Source of the DNA: Jaenimonas drosophilae
Lineage: Eukaryota; Euglenozoa; Kinetoplastea; Trypanosomatida; Trypanosomatidae
NCBI GenBank assembly: GCA_030849065.1
Contig: JASAON010001649.1
Location: forward strand, 1-64,000
Length of the DNA: 64,000 nucleotides
Direction of reading: 5' to 3'
Under the pieces are notes generated by a model. The model was not told where the DNA came from and ran no database searches. It saw only the letters and a list, made by a program, of their open reading frames with translations. The position numbers and the translations under genes are program-made. This document shows, piece after piece, positions 27,001-36,173 of the stretch (the stretch's first letter is position 1; each line of letters starts with the position of its first letter).

Positions 27001-30000
27001 TTGCCCACCTCAGTCGCAACTCGACCGTGGCGGATGTTGGGCGACTGAAGATTCACCAAGGCCAGCATGAGACACCCTACCAGAAGAATGAATTCATCCC
27101 AACCGAGGAAACCAACGAGGAAATCCGAGAGCGCAAAAAGATCCAGGAAGAAGAGGAGGCCTACTTCTCCACAGGAACTACCACACAGGGTGAGGACGAG
27201 GACGTCGAAGGCACTGAGGACTATCGTGGACTGAACCGTCTCGTCAAGACCTCTAGCAGTGGCCGATCCTTCTACACTCCCCGTCACGCTCTGCTCCCAG
27301 TTCTTGCCTTCGCCATTGCCCTTGTTGTTGGTGGGTTGGGGGTGCAGCGCTTGTCAGCCACGGCTTCGCAGTCATCGAGCAAAGTTTCTTTTGTCCACAC
27401 GATGCAGGAATGCATCTTTTCCATCAATGATATGCTGAATGCTGCCGAGTCCATGGCTGTGGACCCATCCTCGACGGGTGCAGTGGTGTTGTTCTCCGCC
27501 TTGGAATCGGTGCGGCAGTCTTCTGTGAGCCTGTCTGGACGGGTGGAGTCGGAGCAATCTGTCTCACTCTCAACGGCCTACGCACTATTTCATAACTCCT
27601 TTCGCATTGTCTACCGCCAGGCACTTGCTGCGGCTACACTGGGCTGTTTCAACTCCTCCGACGCAAGCCTTGACTGCTCTTTTCTGGACAACACCGTCTG
27701 GACTGCAGATTTGTTCCTTCCAACAACCGAACCTGTTCTGATGGACATCAACATGCTGCTTCCCACCACACGGGCAGTGGATACCAAGTTGAGCCAGGAG
27801 ACGATGGGACAGCTCGCCCAAAACACGATTTGCTCGCCCTACTACATTTACCTGAAGCAATTTGTCACGAAGAGCTTCCTGGAGGCGAAGCAGACCTTGC
27901 AACAAGTCACCTTGGACGACATCAACTCACAAGTTACGCTGGATAACAAACTCAAGTACGTCCTCTTGGTGATGGGATCTGTGCTGTGCGTGGTTCTGCT
28001 TATTCAGCTTGTGGAGGCTGGATGTGCATCTCAACACCTTCTGTTTGTGATTGTTCTCAGCATGTTTCTGCTCTCGATTGGTTCTTTGGTACTGACGGGT
28101 ATTCTGTTTGCAAAGCCGTTGCCACGTGATGGACCGTTTGCCAATGTTGTCGCGCGCTACAACGCCGTCGAACACCTGATTAGTGTGTCCGACCAAGCTC
28201 ACGAGGATGCGAAGCAGGCGGCTATTGGCAGTCTGGAGCTGGGAGCGTTGCACTTTGAAACTGACGGCTTCAGCGCCTTGGACAGTGCGTGGACAGCAGT
28301 CTTCAGCGTCATGGAATCCAACAGCCTCACACAGCTCACCACAGCCTTTAGCAACATGCAGTACTGCATGCTCCTTGATGGCATTACGGTCGTTCTTGCC
28401 TGCCAGTACAACAACTTCAACCCAAGCTTCTGCGATCAGCCCAATCTAGCCTCCCTCAACTGGAACTTGATGCATCAGAGCTACGGCTATCGCCTCTGGC
28501 TAAAGTACCGAAATAACCCCAATCAGATGTTGTACATCAACAGGACCTATGACATGAACGATCGCAGCCCCGGAGAGCAGTACAACCTGAGCCGATCACT
28601 TCTCTTTGGACCACTTCGGCTGAACCACAGTACCGCCAGTAGTTCCGCTCTTCTGAACACACTTGCCACTTACAGCTCATCTCAGAGCGAACTGGTGTCG
28701 TCGAGATACGACGAGCAATACCCCATGGCCCTCTGCATCGTCATCTTTGGCTTCGCCATCGCGATTGTGAGCCTCGCAGTTGCCATCATCACCGTCATTA
28801 GCTACGTGGAGGAGCACCATATACGGGCCGGTCTTCGTGCAACGGCAGGTAGTTCCATCAATCAGAAGAGCTTTCATGATGCCTCTATGCAGCGCCTTGT
28901 CAAGTCGTCTGGTATTGTCTTGCTTCTATTTGCCATCATGCTCAGCGGAATGTTTGTGGTCGTTATTGTTCAGTACGCGGGTAGTGTGCATCGCGATGAC
29001 TTCATGAACCCAGTGACCTTGCGCAGTGCAGAAGCCGTGGAGGCCGCCGTCAACATCCAGTTCTCCATCAAGAGCCCATGGTACATTGAAACTGCCAACT
29101 ACTTTGCCGATCAGAGCGTCCTCACCGCTGAAATGTACTACCGCATGACGGACATGAGCTTTGCCAAGAAGGTGAGCGAGCTTCTCTTTGGTTCTTCTGA
29201 CATCACCTTCAACCGCTACTCGGAAAAGATTGTGAACAACCGCTCGATCGCAGGCTTTCAGACGCAATCAACCGTCATCGCCTTCAATGGTTTGGTCGAT
29301 CCTTCGCAGCGACGTTGGCGCCAGGAGACGCTGGAGATGTCCCAAATGACAACCGCCGTTCGTGCCACGATGGCGGCCAACATTTACAACCAAGTCTTCA
29401 GCTTGTCTGACTACATCCGTGATAGTTCCTCTGAAATCAAGAACCAGGCAGATCGGGAACGTACGACCTGGTTTATTGTGCATCTCACTCTTTTCGGCGT
29501 CACCTTCTTGGTACTCATCTTCATGACGTACTACCTTCTCGTTCCAGTGGTGAAGCGCTTGATCAAGGAGGAGGAGGGAACTCATGTGATGCTCCGAATG
29601 ATTCCACTACACATTCGTGAGAGTGTTCCTGCCATTGCAGAGTACATGACCACTGGCCGCATCGTCCAAGATGCCAACATTGGTGAGATTGATTTGGCAA
29701 CCCGTGAGTTCAACATTGTTCCCACCATTGCCATTGATGCGCATGGCATCATCACCCACTTCTGCCGCGCTGCGGAGGAGCTGTTCCTGTGGACCCAGGC
29801 CGAGGCCATTGGCCAAAATGTTGGCATTCTCATGCCAGACAACATTGCCGCAGAACACGATCACTACATCAAGAACTATCTCCGCACAGGTGAGAAGAAG
29901 GCCATTGGCCAGACCCGTTTTGTGCGAGCCAAGCGAAAGGACGGCTCCATCTTTCCAGCCACCCTTAACCTGATTGAAAATCGAGTGGGCAAGAACCTCA

Positions 30001-33000
30001 CCTTCGTTGGTGTCCTTCGCAACTGCCAGGAAGATCTGGAGTTTGAGCGGGCCACGTCACTGTCACTCGCCCTCACAGACGCCTCCACCATTCCACTGAT
30101 TGTCATTGATGTACACGGAGTGATTATGAAGTTCAGTAAAGCCGCCGAGGTCACCTTCAAGTGCTCGGCGGAGGAGGTGATTGGCCGAAAAGTAAATGTG
30201 CTGATGCCTCGTGCCGAGGCCGAGGTGCATGACCGTCACCTGGAGAAGTACCTCCGCACGGGGATGAAAACCATTGTAGATACCTTCCGCTTTGTCAAGG
30301 GTAAGCGACTGAATGGCGAGGTCTTTCCAGCTCAGCTGAGTGTGCGCGAGATGCAGCACCGTGGGGTGACCTACTTCATTGGTTATGTGGAGGATTTGAC
30401 GGACCGTCTCCACCTGGAGATGATTTACGCCTCCAGCAACCTCACCAAGGCCTTGTCACCTACCCCACTCATCATTGCCGATGTGGAGGGACGCATCCAG
30501 CATGTCTCTGAGTCCGCCACCCGTGTCTTTGGATTCTCAGAGACGCAAATGATCAATCAGTTCATGACGCTCATTCTGGATGCCAACACCGCTGCACAGG
30601 TGAGCCTGCGATACTACAAGATACGGCCCAAGACCCCAGTGGTGGTGACGGGCACGGCCAAGCGCAGAGAGGAGGCGGACGAGAGCGTTACTTCCTTCCA
30701 GGCCCGTGTGACCATCAAGTTCTTCTCCATCCAGGACAAGGGCGACCGGGTCTTGGTCTACGTCGAGGACGTCACGAAGCGGGACACACAGCAGCTGGAG
30801 TCCATGGTGGGTGCCGCCGTGACCTCCTTGAGCTCCATCCCCATCATCCTGACCGAGGATGATGGTGAGATGGTCCAGCTGAACCCGGCAGCGGAGAGCG
30901 CCTTCCAAATGACGGCAGCCGATGCCTACGGCCGCAATGTGGATCTCCTGTTGGGCCCCTATGAGCTGACGGAGCGGGCCTCTTCCGTCAATCGGGAGTC
31001 TGGCAGCGACTTTGGCGGCGGACGGGATAGTGTGGCGAGTAGTGCCCAAGGACACCTCAGCCCTTTTGAGCAGATTATGGAGGACTACAAGAAGACGGGT
31101 AGCTCATCACATGTGGGCCGCATCATGCGAGGTACTGGCCAAACCCCTCACGGCGAACGCACCTTCCCTGTCGATGTCTTGGTGAAGGACGTGACCTTGG
31201 AAGGCCGCCGGATGTTTTTGGTGTACCTTCGTGACATCTCCTCCGACCTCCGCCTACTGGAGGCCAATCGGTGGAACGATGCGCTCATGTCACTCTCACA
31301 GATGCCGATGGTGTGTGCCAACCTGGAGGGAACCATCTTTGCTTGCTCCGATACCGCATGTACTCAGTTCAACTGGAGTCGTGAGGAGCTGATTGGTGAG
31401 AATGTCTCGGTCCTGATGCCCCTGCGCTACGCGCGTGACCACAACCGCATCCTGGAAAACTTCCGTCGCTCACTAGACGCCACCGCTGGTGGGGATCTGA
31501 CCAACCGTGCCAAGCGTAGCATTTTGCATCGTGAGATTGTTCTCACGGGTCGCACACGCAACGGGGATGAGTTCCCCGTGGCTCTGTGCGTCAAGGATGC
31601 CCGAATTGAAGGCTCCGAAGTCTTCCTCGTCGCCTCCCTGCGGGACTGCACCTCTGAAATGCAGCTCACCGTCCAAAAGAACATTGGCAAGGCCATTGCC
31701 GCTCTGTCACCTGCCCTCTTTGTGTGCATCACCACCACAGGAACCATCACGGAGTTCTCCCACTCTGCGGAGGACCACTTTGGCTACACCGCGAATGAGG
31801 TGATTGGCAAGAACATCAAGATGCTCATGCCCGATGATGTTGCGGTCAACCACGATGGCTACCTACGATCTTATGAAAAGACGCGGGTGAAGCATATTCT
31901 CGACTGTGCAGTGACTGTGACGGCACGCCACAAGGATGGTTCAGCCTTCTCCGTGGAGCTGTACGTGACAGAGATCCGCAACAAGGATAAGTCAGAGTTT
32001 GTGGGCTACCTCAAGAACATTTCCGAGTCCATTGCCCTGAAGCAGACGGTGGAGATCAATGACGTGCTCCTCGGTCTGGCCACCTCTCCCATGATTGAGC
32101 TTGACCGTCAGGGAATCATCACCAAGTGCAACGGCCACGCCGTGCGTGAGTTTGGGCTCACCTCGGACAAGGATGCACTCGGAAAGAAGGTGGATGTTCT
32201 CTTCCCTCAAGTGGTCCTTCCCGATGGAACGAGGAGCTACAAGAACTGGCTCGCCGATGCACTGGATCAGCTCTCCGACCTTTGCGCGCGCAACGATGCC
32301 ATCCATGCCTATGACAATCAGCACAAGACCGCCAAGACATCGCAGCGCCGCTCCGTCTCTCACTCGTTGCAGAACTCACAGCGGCAGTTTGCGTCTGTAG
32401 ACCGTGAGCTGGTTGGCCGCCGCCGTGGTGGACAAGACTTCCAGGTGAAGGTGACGCTTTCGGAGATATCCGTAGAAAATGATGCTGACCCGCAGAGGGT
32501 CTCTGAGGATGCCCGAGTGGTCCTGTGCCTGCAGAACATTGCCGTGGATATGGGCCTCAAGATGCAGAACGAGATGAATGCCACCATGACCTCCCTCTCA
32601 CGTACTCCTTTTGTGTATACGGATGCTGATGGCATCATCACCTCCTTCAGCCGTGCAGCGGAGGAGGTGTTTGGCTACGTTAGTGGAGAGGCCATTGGTA
32701 AGCCCATCTCCATGGTCCTTCCTCGCGACATGGGTGAACGCTTCATGAAGAACTTCGTGAGCTACCAGGTGACTGGGGTGAAGGCGATGCCCGATGGTGT
32801 GCCACACCGCATCACATGCTGCCGAAAAGGTGGTGCCTTCTTCCCCGTTGAGCTGACCGTCATTGAGGATGTGGTGCCCGATGGCAAGATCTACTTCATT
32901 CACTACTTCCGTGACATCTCCACCGAGGCGGCCTCTGCCTCTGAGGCTGGCTTGAGGGACGCCCTGACCAAGGAATCCCCCGTGGCGGTGATTGTGACCG

Positions 33001-35051
33001 ATCATGAAGGACGTGTTGAAGAGTACTCCCAAGCCGCCGAGGCTCTTCTTCTCATTCCTGCTGTGGAGTTTGTGGGACGCAACATTCGTGCACTCGAGGC
33101 TCTTCCCATGGCCCTTGGTGCCCAAGAGGGCGGCGATGGTGAAGAGGGTGACTTCGACGACGATGGGATTGAGGGCACCAAGCGTGAGTTCGCCAACTTC
33201 TTCTACGCCAACATGCATCAACATGAGGGCCAGGGCAAGTCCATTCAGGAACGCGTACGCATCCGCCGGGGTGACAACTCCACTTTCCGTGCAGAGGTGC
33301 ACATTTGCTCCGTGCTTCCCTACCGTAGTAAACTGCCACGCTTCATTGCCTACATTGTCAGCCTGGAAGACAAGCTCACGATTCAGGATGATCTCGCGCA
33401 GGCCAACGGGCTCTTCGATGCCACCGTCTCTGCCGTCTTTGTGGTGAGCTTGCGCGCGGCGGTGGTGGACTACAACGCCGCCGCTCAGACGCTGCTGAAG
33501 TTGGGGGCCCCTGGGACATCCACGTCCTGCCCCTTGAGCTCCCTTGTTCCACCGGGCTCATCGCTCCTGCGTGCCGTCCACGGCATCCTGGAGAAGCTCC
33601 GCGTGGAAGTGAGTAGCGACACCGATGATGAGCAGAGCATGGTACCCAGCTCCACCACGACGGTGAATGTGGACTGGAGCACCAACAAGAACTTCGTCTC
33701 CCAGCTGCATGATGTTGTCTTCCTCGCCAAGGACGGATCAGAGTTGATGGTGAATGCTACACTCACCATCGCTCCTCCATGCGATGCACGTGACGAGCCC
33801 ACCATCATCATCAACGCATGCAACACCACCGAGGATAGACTCTCCGCCGACTGCGTGTCCAAGGAGGTCTCTACGCTTCGTGTGGCTGGTGTGGCAACGA
33901 TGGAGATTGGCGCCGATGGTGGCTTCCTCTTCTGCTCCGAGGGCTGCTTGTCCGTCTTGGGCTTCCGCATGGATCAGCTCATGGGGAAGCAGTGCCAGGA
34001 GCTGATGCCATCTGGCTATGACCGCATCACCCCCTTCGTACGGAACGCACTGCGGGCGATTGAGAGCGGAGCTCCCTTGCCTGTTGTGGAGAACATGGTC
34101 TTCCTCTTCAAGCGCAAGGATAATGCCGTGGTGAAGATGCCCGGTGAGCTGCGCTGCATCGTGAAGCCCGATGGCTCACTCTTCTCCGTGGTTGCCCAGC
34201 TGACTCTCCCTCTCCAGTCGGAGCAGCGACTCAGTGAGCTGGCCATGACGGCCATGACACTCTCCTCCGATGCCGTGGTGCTTGCCTCCCTCAATGGCAC
34301 AATTCAATGCACAAATCTGGCAGCAACGCAGATGTTTGGTGTGCCCGACGACGTGTCTTTGGTTGGCACCAAGGTCACCAGTCTTCTTGCGGATGAGGAG
34401 GGCAAGTCCTTCATTCGTCAGTACCATCGTCACACCGTTTCCACTTACCCAACCACACTCCTGGCGCAGGCCTACAGCAGCGCGAGCGAGGACGATGATG
34501 AAAACGTGGCGCAGCCGCACCGATTTTTGGTGGAGGTACTCCTTCGCGAGGTCGCTGATGCGGTGACGCAGGCGGAGAGTGTGGGAGGACTGGATGGGTC
34601 AGCCCTCCTCCTCGTCCACTTCCGCAACGTGGAGCAGGAGCAGTCCCTCCTTCAACAAAAGAAGATTATCCAGACCGCACTGGAGTTCTCCTTCCATGCC
34701 GTTATTGTGATCAACGCCGGAGGCATCATCAGCCTGTTTTCTGAAGTGGCCGAGGACTTCTCTGGCGTTCCAGCCGACATGGCCGTTGGCCGCGACGTCA
34801 CGTCACTGCTGCTCTTTGAGGAGGACGGCCACTGGCTTAAGTCCTCCATCACAGACCTGCGCCGCAAGGGCCAGACGGAGCTCCTCCAAGCCCCTCGACG
34901 CGTGCGCGTCAAGCACTACGAACCCGATGAAAATGGCCTGGGTCCCGTTGCACGTACCACCACAATGGAGATGACCGTCTTTGAGCTCCACCTCACCACC
35001 GCTGACTCCAGCTTTGAGTTCGTGATGTATCTCAGCCGTCTGGATGAGTAA
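24033..35051 (+). CDS. Giant TmcB/TmcC-like membrane protein with about 13 PAS repeats
   Basis: A 3,672-residue protein. Residues about 70-350 hold some eight hydrophobic membrane segments. A helical, TPR-like region follows (about 440-560, including IYAKGLNRFVRDKWLMLQFA), as in Dictyostelium TmcB/TmcC-type proteins. Next come membrane segments near residues 670, 850, 1086, 1308, 1336, 1564, 1626 and 1813, which bracket non-cytosolic loops of about 150-220 residues suited to sensing. From about 1885 to the end lie roughly 13 PAS-like repeats of about 135 residues. The best ones share TxxGxIxxFSxAAExxFG, then GxNVxxLMPxxxAxxHD and FxxxLRxxxxD. No kinase, cyclase, GAF or phosphodiesterase domain is visible after them. 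A linker near 1000-1060 is acidic and probably disordered. Ligands are unknown. Confidence 0.85.
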   Translation: MEHYGRVDESTVSDADVAEEANVEVLNHLYPLLDDMEVNWPSILVELGIVLELAQQFSLVFNKSFTYGAILRGISIPLYFLILPFWDTKYDVHYTYTLDKILFWILFAGVTILVILLVACGLTRRNSGKFFTTTRLATYTMIGPLFLPQLHEFLSLMVCDQGYLDGTRRLTSYPEQQCFQGDVFWTIMFAAGVLGSLFIFIPKFVITMAVFDDHPLSDSLRARTHNVVEFWMLSYEIIAAVLYHLLTGIGQRETFAGLFAAGSFFMALLHIFYLPFMQQRINRIRVVGLACLFYCNLVNVLVLHAANSSPLYDGSNNWDAVVIIPGVLLVGVLSYRLADWRISLDFRRDIQRAQHGEVRAGKYRRRMLFPHYLPLDERTEFTEENVLVHGTNCTAANSGTLDHAGQNSRSNFSEAFMKRDQIDELTDFTLACYVEKIYVPSDVELSNRFVRAFAVTTSNVPSEQVLGFASRIYAKGLNRFVRDKWLMLQFATFLCSFTSRLNPTAQRLCEDLSLCELSPVLAYRLHRRVLSINLAVRRRQRAYRKALSKALALHKETLINVNNFWKQLKVDQVGVSHLGLTAGIIVDGCYSGMKFYSKAITESVDTYSLIRYAQFLDDVVLDAESAENTRELAIDLIEKRESGLLSDNSIPALQMDHSYQIEAKYSRFSRSLRVFVGCLCAVLFLLMAGFLGVLIANEVNNEKVLNRVESASLCRFYTMRTLFSANVAMQSSTVAPIWQTLESDLTQLRIANAAITYGSEKSMYSKVVDIMKQPYYSYFYPQLGQFEGMGLWRAGEQYISALESMVLTQSTAADRAAAYSLITSNELNGAAAAYNDSLTVFLAEASSSVRAYSVAISILYVASLAFATVVFFILRFYLARISGSRLSTLGLFRLIPRVALADIVRKMSDRIENFEAPDPVFEGMLMERGMKQEPVGNHTEITATTSKMETTEQKTVNFAPPQSNVVSGDASAADRTAAADEDSAIEGSTFAHLSRNSTVADVGRLKIHQGQHETPYQKNEFIPTEETNEEIRERKKIQEEEEAYFSTGTTTQGEDEDVEGTEDYRGLNRLVKTSSSGRSFYTPRHALLPVLAFAIALVVGGLGVQRLSATASQSSSKVSFVHTMQECIFSINDMLNAAESMAVDPSSTGAVVLFSALESVRQSSVSLSGRVESEQSVSLSTAYALFHNSFRIVYRQALAAATLGCFNSSDASLDCSFLDNTVWTADLFLPTTEPVLMDINMLLPTTRAVDTKLSQETMGQLAQNTICSPYYIYLKQFVTKSFLEAKQTLQQVTLDDINSQVTLDNKLKYVLLVMGSVLCVVLLIQLVEAGCASQHLLFVIVLSMFLLSIGSLVLTGILFAKPLPRDGPFANVVARYNAVEHLISVSDQAHEDAKQAAIGSLELGALHFETDGFSALDSAWTAVFSVMESNSLTQLTTAFSNMQYCMLLDGITVVLACQYNNFNPSFCDQPNLASLNWNLMHQSYGYRLWLKYRNNPNQMLYINRTYDMNDRSPGEQYNLSRSLLFGPLRLNHSTASSSALLNTLATYSSSQSELVSSRYDEQYPMALCIVIFGFAIAIVSLAVAIITVISYVEEHHIRAGLRATAGSSINQKSFHDASMQRLVKSSGIVLLLFAIMLSGMFVVVIVQYAGSVHRDDFMNPVTLRSAEAVEAAVNIQFSIKSPWYIETANYFADQSVLTAEMYYRMTDMSFAKKVSELLFGSSDITFNRYSEKIVNNRSIAGFQTQSTVIAFNGLVDPSQRRWRQETLEMSQMTTAVRATMAANIYNQVFSLSDYIRDSSSEIKNQADRERTTWFIVHLTLFGVTFLVLIFMTYYLLVPVVKRLIKEEEGTHVMLRMIPLHIRESVPAIAEYMTTGRIVQDANIGEIDLATREFNIVPTIAIDAHGIITHFCRAAEELFLWTQAEAIGQNVGILMPDNIAAEHDHYIKNYLRTGEKKAIGQTRFVRAKRKDGSIFPATLNLIENRVGKNLTFVGVLRNCQEDLEFERATSLSLALTDASTIPLIVIDVHGVIMKFSKAAEVTFKCSAEEVIGRKVNVLMPRAEAEVHDRHLEKYLRTGMKTIVDTFRFVKGKRLNGEVFPAQLSVREMQHRGVTYFIGYVEDLTDRLHLEMIYASSNLTKALSPTPLIIADVEGRIQHVSESATRVFGFSETQMINQFMTLILDANTAAQVSLRYYKIRPKTPVVVTGTAKRREEADESVTSFQARVTIKFFSIQDKGDRVLVYVEDVTKRDTQQLESMVGAAVTSLSSIPIILTEDDGEMVQLNPAAESAFQMTAADAYGRNVDLLLGPYELTERASSVNRESGSDFGGGRDSVASSAQGHLSPFEQIMEDYKKTGSSSHVGRIMRGTGQTPHGERTFPVDVLVKDVTLEGRRMFLVYLRDISSDLRLLEANRWNDALMSLSQMPMVCANLEGTIFACSDTACTQFNWSREELIGENVSVLMPLRYARDHNRILENFRRSLDATAGGDLTNRAKRSILHREIVLTGRTRNGDEFPVALCVKDARIEGSEVFLVASLRDCTSEMQLTVQKNIGKAIAALSPALFVCITTTGTITEFSHSAEDHFGYTANEVIGKNIKMLMPDDVAVNHDGYLRSYEKTRVKHILDCAVTVTARHKDGSAFSVELYVTEIRNKDKSEFVGYLKNISESIALKQTVEINDVLLGLATSPMIELDRQGIITKCNGHAVREFGLTSDKDALGKKVDVLFPQVVLPDGTRSYKNWLADALDQLSDLCARNDAIHAYDNQHKTAKTSQRRSVSHSLQNSQRQFASVDRELVGRRRGGQDFQVKVTLSEISVENDADPQRVSEDARVVLCLQNIAVDMGLKMQNEMNATMTSLSRTPFVYTDADGIITSFSRAAEEVFGYVSGEAIGKPISMVLPRDMGERFMKNFVSYQVTGVKAMPDGVPHRITCCRKGGAFFPVELTVIEDVVPDGKIYFIHYFRDISTEAASASEAGLRDALTKESPVAVIVTDHEGRVEEYSQAAEALLLIPAVEFVGRNIRALEALPMALGAQEGGDGEEGDFDDDGIEGTKREFANFFYANMHQHEGQGKSIQERVRIRRGDNSTFRAEVHICSVLPYRSKLPRFIAYIVSLEDKLTIQDDLAQANGLFDATVSAVFVVSLRAAVVDYNAAAQTLLKLGAPGTSTSCPLSSLVPPGSSLLRAVHGILEKLRVEVSSDTDDEQSMVPSSTTTVNVDWSTNKNFVSQLHDVVFLAKDGSELMVNATLTIAPPCDARDEPTIIINACNTTEDRLSADCVSKEVSTLRVAGVATMEIGADGGFLFCSEGCLSVLGFRMDQLMGKQCQELMPSGYDRITPFVRNALRAIESGAPLPVVENMVFLFKRKDNAVVKMPGELRCIVKPDGSLFSVVAQLTLPLQSEQRLSELAMTAMTLSSDAVVLASLNGTIQCTNLAATQMFGVPDDVSLVGTKVTSLLADEEGKSFIRQYHRHTVSTYPTTLLAQAYSSASEDDDENVAQPHRFLVEVLLREVADAVTQAESVGGLDGSALLLVHFRNVEQEQSLLQQKKIIQTALEFSFHAVIVINAGGIISLFSEVAEDFSGVPADMAVGRDVTSLLLFEEDGHWLKSSITDLRRKGQTELLQAPRRVRVKHYEPDENGLGPVARTTTMEMTVFELHLTTADSSFEFVMYLSRLDE

Positions 35052-36173
35052 GTAATGATGGTGGAACACACAACGTGGAGCATAATCCTACACAGGAACT
35101 ATAAACAACGAAGGAAATGTGGATGTGTGAAAACACAACACAAAACACAGTTTCTTCCATTCTTCCTCCTCCTCTTTGACCAGTGAGTGACGCTGCTGGT
35201 GAGTGCGGGTAGGATGGAGGGAGGGAAGCTCTTCTACTTTAGATGATGAAGAGGGGGGTTGGGGAGGGAGGCTGAGGTCGAGCCGGGGGGTGCGGTGGGT
35301 ATGCGTGCAAGAACAGCATACTCCCCTCCCCTCATCGTACCTACTCTCTTCCCAGGTCGTGCAAAACACACATGACGACTTTCTATTTTTCTGCTAATGC
35401 TGGCCCGCGTCATACCCATGTATATACTAAAACTAGCTGAGTGACGGACTCGGATTGGACTCCATTCAGGGTGGATGTCCTAGTGGATAGGCGGGCCAAA
35501 ACAAAAAAAAAACAAAAAATCATTGCGGAACGCTACGAGTGCTGAGCAACCCATCTCTCACTTCCCCATCCCCTCTCTTCCCTCCATTTTCACGTTGATT
35601 ATGTGTTTTGGTGCCTTTTTCTATGTTGTTGTCGTCGTTGTTGTTGGTCTTTTTGTGGTCGCGTTGTCCTGTCTGTCATTGTTTTTTCCCTTCTTCCATT
35701 CTTTTTCACCACTACACCATATCCTTCATCTGCGACCCGTGTTGCTGTTTTCGATGAACCGATGCATGGAGCATTTTTGGTGCTCCACAGCATCCCCTAC
35801 AGTTCCCCCCGACATAACTCAGCTTTCATATGCACGCCGTTGTGTGCTGTGGCGATTGGTGTACGATGAAGACGTTCTGCACACTGCATCTACTCTACTT
35901 TGTGCCTGAATCCTCTTCGCTCCTTCCTCTCTTCTTTTTTTTTCCTGCCGTTGTTTTCAGTGGCCACAACGCCTAGGCCTCACTAGGTTGGCATAGTGCA
36001 CGTTGCTGTAAAGGTTGGCATCGTGTGCCGTTGAGTGCGGTACTCAGCCTTGCGTTGCTCGAGTTCCAGCATAGCAGGCAGTAGGGTCCCTTCTTACCTT
36101 CTCTTTGACTGCTGTTATATACACGCAGAACACTTTTTTTTCTTTTGCTGGACTGTGTGTGTGTGCGTGTGTG
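35052..36173 (+). other. Intergenic region, T-rich
   Basis: No supported gene. An AC/AAC-rich part (35080-35160), a G-rich part (35215-35300), an A-run (35500-35519) and T/GTT-rich stretches (35600-35720, 35930-35945) are visible. A 102-codon frame from an ATG at 35601 is Val/Phe-rich because the DNA is T/G-rich; I do not call it a gene. The acceptor for the next gene may be the AG at 36127-36128. Confidence 0.45.

Noticed and set aside
35601..35909. 102-codon + strand frame with a Val-rich hydrophobic start
   Set aside because: The hydrophobic run comes from GTT repeats, and the rest has no protein-like features.
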